Source: Hormiphora californensis (Eukaryota; Ctenophora; Tentaculata; Cydippida; Pleurobrachiidae). From it: a DNA stretch of 64,000 bases. This document shows positions 60,358 to 64,000 of the stretch, in pieces. Both the position numbers and the translations under genes were made by a program. The notes under the pieces are model-generated. The model was not told the origin of the DNA and made no database searches. It saw nothing but the letters and a program-made list of their open reading frames with translations. Numbering within the stretch: position 1 is the first letter of the stretch; every line of letters begins with the position of its first letter. The DNA lies in contig CM035356.1 of the NCBI GenBank assembly GCA_020137815.1, forward strand, positions 3,436,563 through 3,500,562. Direction: 5' to 3'.

Positions 60358-62670
60358 ATGGCTGAGAATGGAACCCTCAATGACACCTACGCGGCTGATT
60401 GGCAGACAACGTCCTCCAAAGCTATTTACGTGTCAATCCTAGCTGTTATCTGTATTGTTTCCGTTGTGGGTAAGTGATAACCTCCCAGTTTCTACTTTTC
60501 AATTTATTACTTAACGGCTAATTTGAATTAATTATACATCACCAATTTATTAATGTTTGATGCCCATTAATGGCCAATAAAACTTGCAATCAATCCCTAT
60601 TCATGAATAAATCCCCTTCAGGTAACGCAATGGTTCTGACCATAGCAGCAAAGTTCTCCAAAATGAGAACATCGAACAATATTTTCATTTTCAACCTCGC
60701 CTTCTGTGATTTGCTTGTTGGAGTATGGAGTATCCCAGTCATGATTTTTACCATGATTTACAAACGGTAACTAAAAAATTACTCCATGTGGCGTGTAAAT
60801 AAACATAAACCAATTCGTATAGATTGACTCTTGATTACCCATTCTTTAAAACTTTTCAGCTGGGTGTTTGGAGATTATGTTTGTAAATTTGGAGCGTTTT
60901 TAGACAACCTCGTGATGATCCAATCGATATGGACACTGGCATCACTTTCTGTGTTCAGGCTGCTGAGTGTCCTTGATCCTCTCAGATTGAAACAGGTAAT
61001 GCACTAATTGCTACCAGTAAATAATACGTATTGATATGTATCGATATAAATATTATGTCAATCAATCTTTATTCTATTATGTAGAGAGGAATGCGAAGCA
61101 GGGTTATGTTGGTTTTGGGGTTGCTATGGTTACTGGAATGCTGTTTTGTTGGAGCACCTCTTTACGGGTGGGATAGCTACAGCTTCTCCAAGATGAGCTA
61201 TAATTGTGGATCAAACATTGGAACCTTCTTCCTCGTCTTCATAGTCCTTGTACGTGTATAGTCCTTAGATAAATATCTATTTGCTGATCTTGTCAACACT
61301 TGTTTTATGATTATTTTACGGAATTTCACTTGATTTCAACAGGGATCGTTCTTTGATAACTGTTATTTTCAGGTATTATTCCTACCCATACTGATAGTGG
61401 TAGTGTCATACATTGTTATCCTTTACGTGGCCCTCACGAACCTCCACTGGTCCGTCATGTAATATGGCTGCAGCCTCACCTAGAGGGATCGAGCAGGGTT
61501 AAAAGATGGAGGTTCAGCAATCAACATAGTTATAGCCGGGAACACAGGTAAATACTTAATATGACGTTAGGTTTGTTTTTGCCTAGTTCGACCCCCTTTT
61601 TCGCGAAAATGGGTTTGAACAAACAAATCTTTTTCCACTCAAATAATTATCCGAAATAACTACAATATCTTTTAGTCACGTGTCCAAAGATTCTGTTCCT
61701 GGAATGTTAGCTCGTCATAGCGGGGTGATGGCAGCCTCAATTGGGATCCCCACTGATCATGCCAATGGAAGTAAGTTGGTTGGTTGGTGATTCTTACTAA
61801 TAAGTTGTTCACACATAATACAGAAGATCGAAGTTCTTTAGCTCACCGGGAGTTCGGTTGTTCCTCGGTTGTTTTCCACATTTCCGTATTTCAATGTATT
61901 TTGCTTCAGGTATGCTTAGCAAGACAAAGTCGAAAGTTTCATTGAGACTCAACTACTTTCACTCTCGCTCTGCCAAGTCGTCTATCAGGGTAAACATTTA
62001 GATTTGTTTTACAAGATAATAAGGCACGTAATTTTTGCTTCATTTTATTTCATTTATTTTACATTTTACAAATGTAAAGGAGGGTTAGAACATAACAAGG
62101 TATTATATATATTTTTTATGATTATTATTCATTCCAATTTATAGGTTTTGATAATCGTTGGGGTATTTCTAATATGTGTTGGTCCCCTTCTCATCATTGC
62201 TTTCATATTCTATGTGAATGCAGACCTTCTACACCATGTCACCGAATCTGCTGGATTTGCTGTCTACGTTGTGGCACTTTCTCACTCCGCTATAAACCCC
62301 TGTGTCTATGGACTCTTTGATAAGCGGTTTAGGTATGTTCAGTTTAGATCAGGCTATTGGTTCCTTGCCAGAGCAATTTTCAGATAGTGACGAGGGAAAA
62401 CTATCTCTTACAAATTAGAGATTTCTTTCTTATACTAATTACAAAATGAGATATTATTCAAACGTTTCTCTCTCATCTCACACCCATCTTCTTGACAGGG
62501 AGGCGTACCGATCCCTATTTAAACGCCAGAAAAGCCCGCTCAACTGCAGTAGTCACTATATCCGATCTCATTATGCTTCGGACATTATCCGAATGCCTGA
62601 GAACACCGCGGCAGCAGGAGCAGGAGCAGTAACTGGGGGAGGAGCACAATTGTCCACCCCCACTCGGTAA
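60358..62670 (+). CDS. Class A (rhodopsin-family) GPCR
   Basis: Ten exons (60358-60469, 60622-60766, 60860-60995, 61085-61249, 61373-61449, 61497-61547, 61676-61770, 61910-61989, 62145-62332, 62499-62670) encode 406 residues in one frame. Helix landmarks: TM1 GNAMVL (N1.50), TM2 FNLAFCDLLVG (D2.50), Cys before TM3 (DYVCKFGAF), TM4 LGLLWLL (W4.50), ECL2 Cys (SYNCGSN), TM5 FLPILIVVVSY (P5.50), TM6 FLICVGPLL (P6.50), TM7 AINPCVYGLFDKRFR (NPxxY and helix 8). The DRY motif reads FRL, so Arg3.50 is kept but the acidic partner is lost. The N-terminus has two N-glycosylation sequons (NGT, NDT). The third intracellular loop is long and Ser-rich, and the tail ends STPTR. The 47-bp intron 61450-61496 restores frame across an apparent stop. 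The ligand is not predictable; it resembles amine/melatonin/opsin-type receptors only in general layout. Confidence 0.86.

Positions 62671-64000
<1,330 letters not shown>

Noticed and set aside
61430-61500. Frameshift or premature stop in the GPCR
   Set aside because: A 47-bp GT-AG intron (61450-61496) restores frame and joins TNLHW to VKRWRF, so a lesion is not needed.

Overview
The window is a piece of a metazoan nuclear genome, most likely from a non-bilaterian or other compact-genome marine invertebrate; a sponge is my best guess, but the sequence does not prove it. The evidence is a set of spliced genes with GT-AG introns for animal families (sushi/CCP cell-surface protein, ABCC4-like ABC transporter, IAH1-like SGNH protein, TEX9, RPS6KC1-like PX-MIT-kinase, XK-related pseudogene, rhodopsin-class GPCR). 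Introns of about 37-47 bp occur beside long, transposon-filled ones. Gene density is high, and non-autonomous transposons and microsatellites are very abundant.

Layout. 85-1751 (+): 3' part of a sushi-repeat protein with a hydrophobic C-terminal tail, cut by the window start. 3356-5564 (+): complete six-exon IAH1-like SGNH-hydrolase homologue that has lost its catalytic residues. 6437-19378 (-): complete ABCC4/MRP4-like transporter of about 24 exons. Its introns hold a tandem Helitron-like array (9196-11208), a Tigger-like MITE, a broken antisense XK-related gene and a nest of inverted repeats. 19379-35821: accessory desert with retrotransposon ORF1 and RT remnants, several foldback elements, a 2.3-kb palindrome filled with a hexamer satellite (25720-27980), a 1.5-kb foldback element inside a local tandem repeat (29312-30789), and copies of GC-rich dispersed repeats. 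35822-36724 (+): intact intronless TEX9-like coiled-coil gene. 37203-46675 (+): 14-exon RPS6KC1-like PX + MIT + pseudokinase gene. 46676-51862: intergenic, with a TTAA-flanked 985-bp palindrome. 51863-58814 (-): PDZ + leucine-rich-repeat gene with one frameshift. Its large intron contains a stretch of abnormal sequence (about 54300-55700). 60358-62670 (+): complete class A GPCR gene. 62671-64000: intergenic, with a long GA microsatellite.

The genes do not form a pathway. They are independent housekeeping, membrane and signalling genes. RPS6KC1-type proteins act at endosomal membranes, TEX9 is linked to centriolar satellites and cilia, and the ABCC and GPCR products are plasma-membrane proteins. 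The most informative biology is in the mobile DNA: several elements can be delimited to the base from target-site duplications or from empty-site copies present in this same window.

Exon boundaries were placed by reading splice sites, reading-frame phase and family conservation by eye. All junctions quoted keep frame unless stated otherwise.
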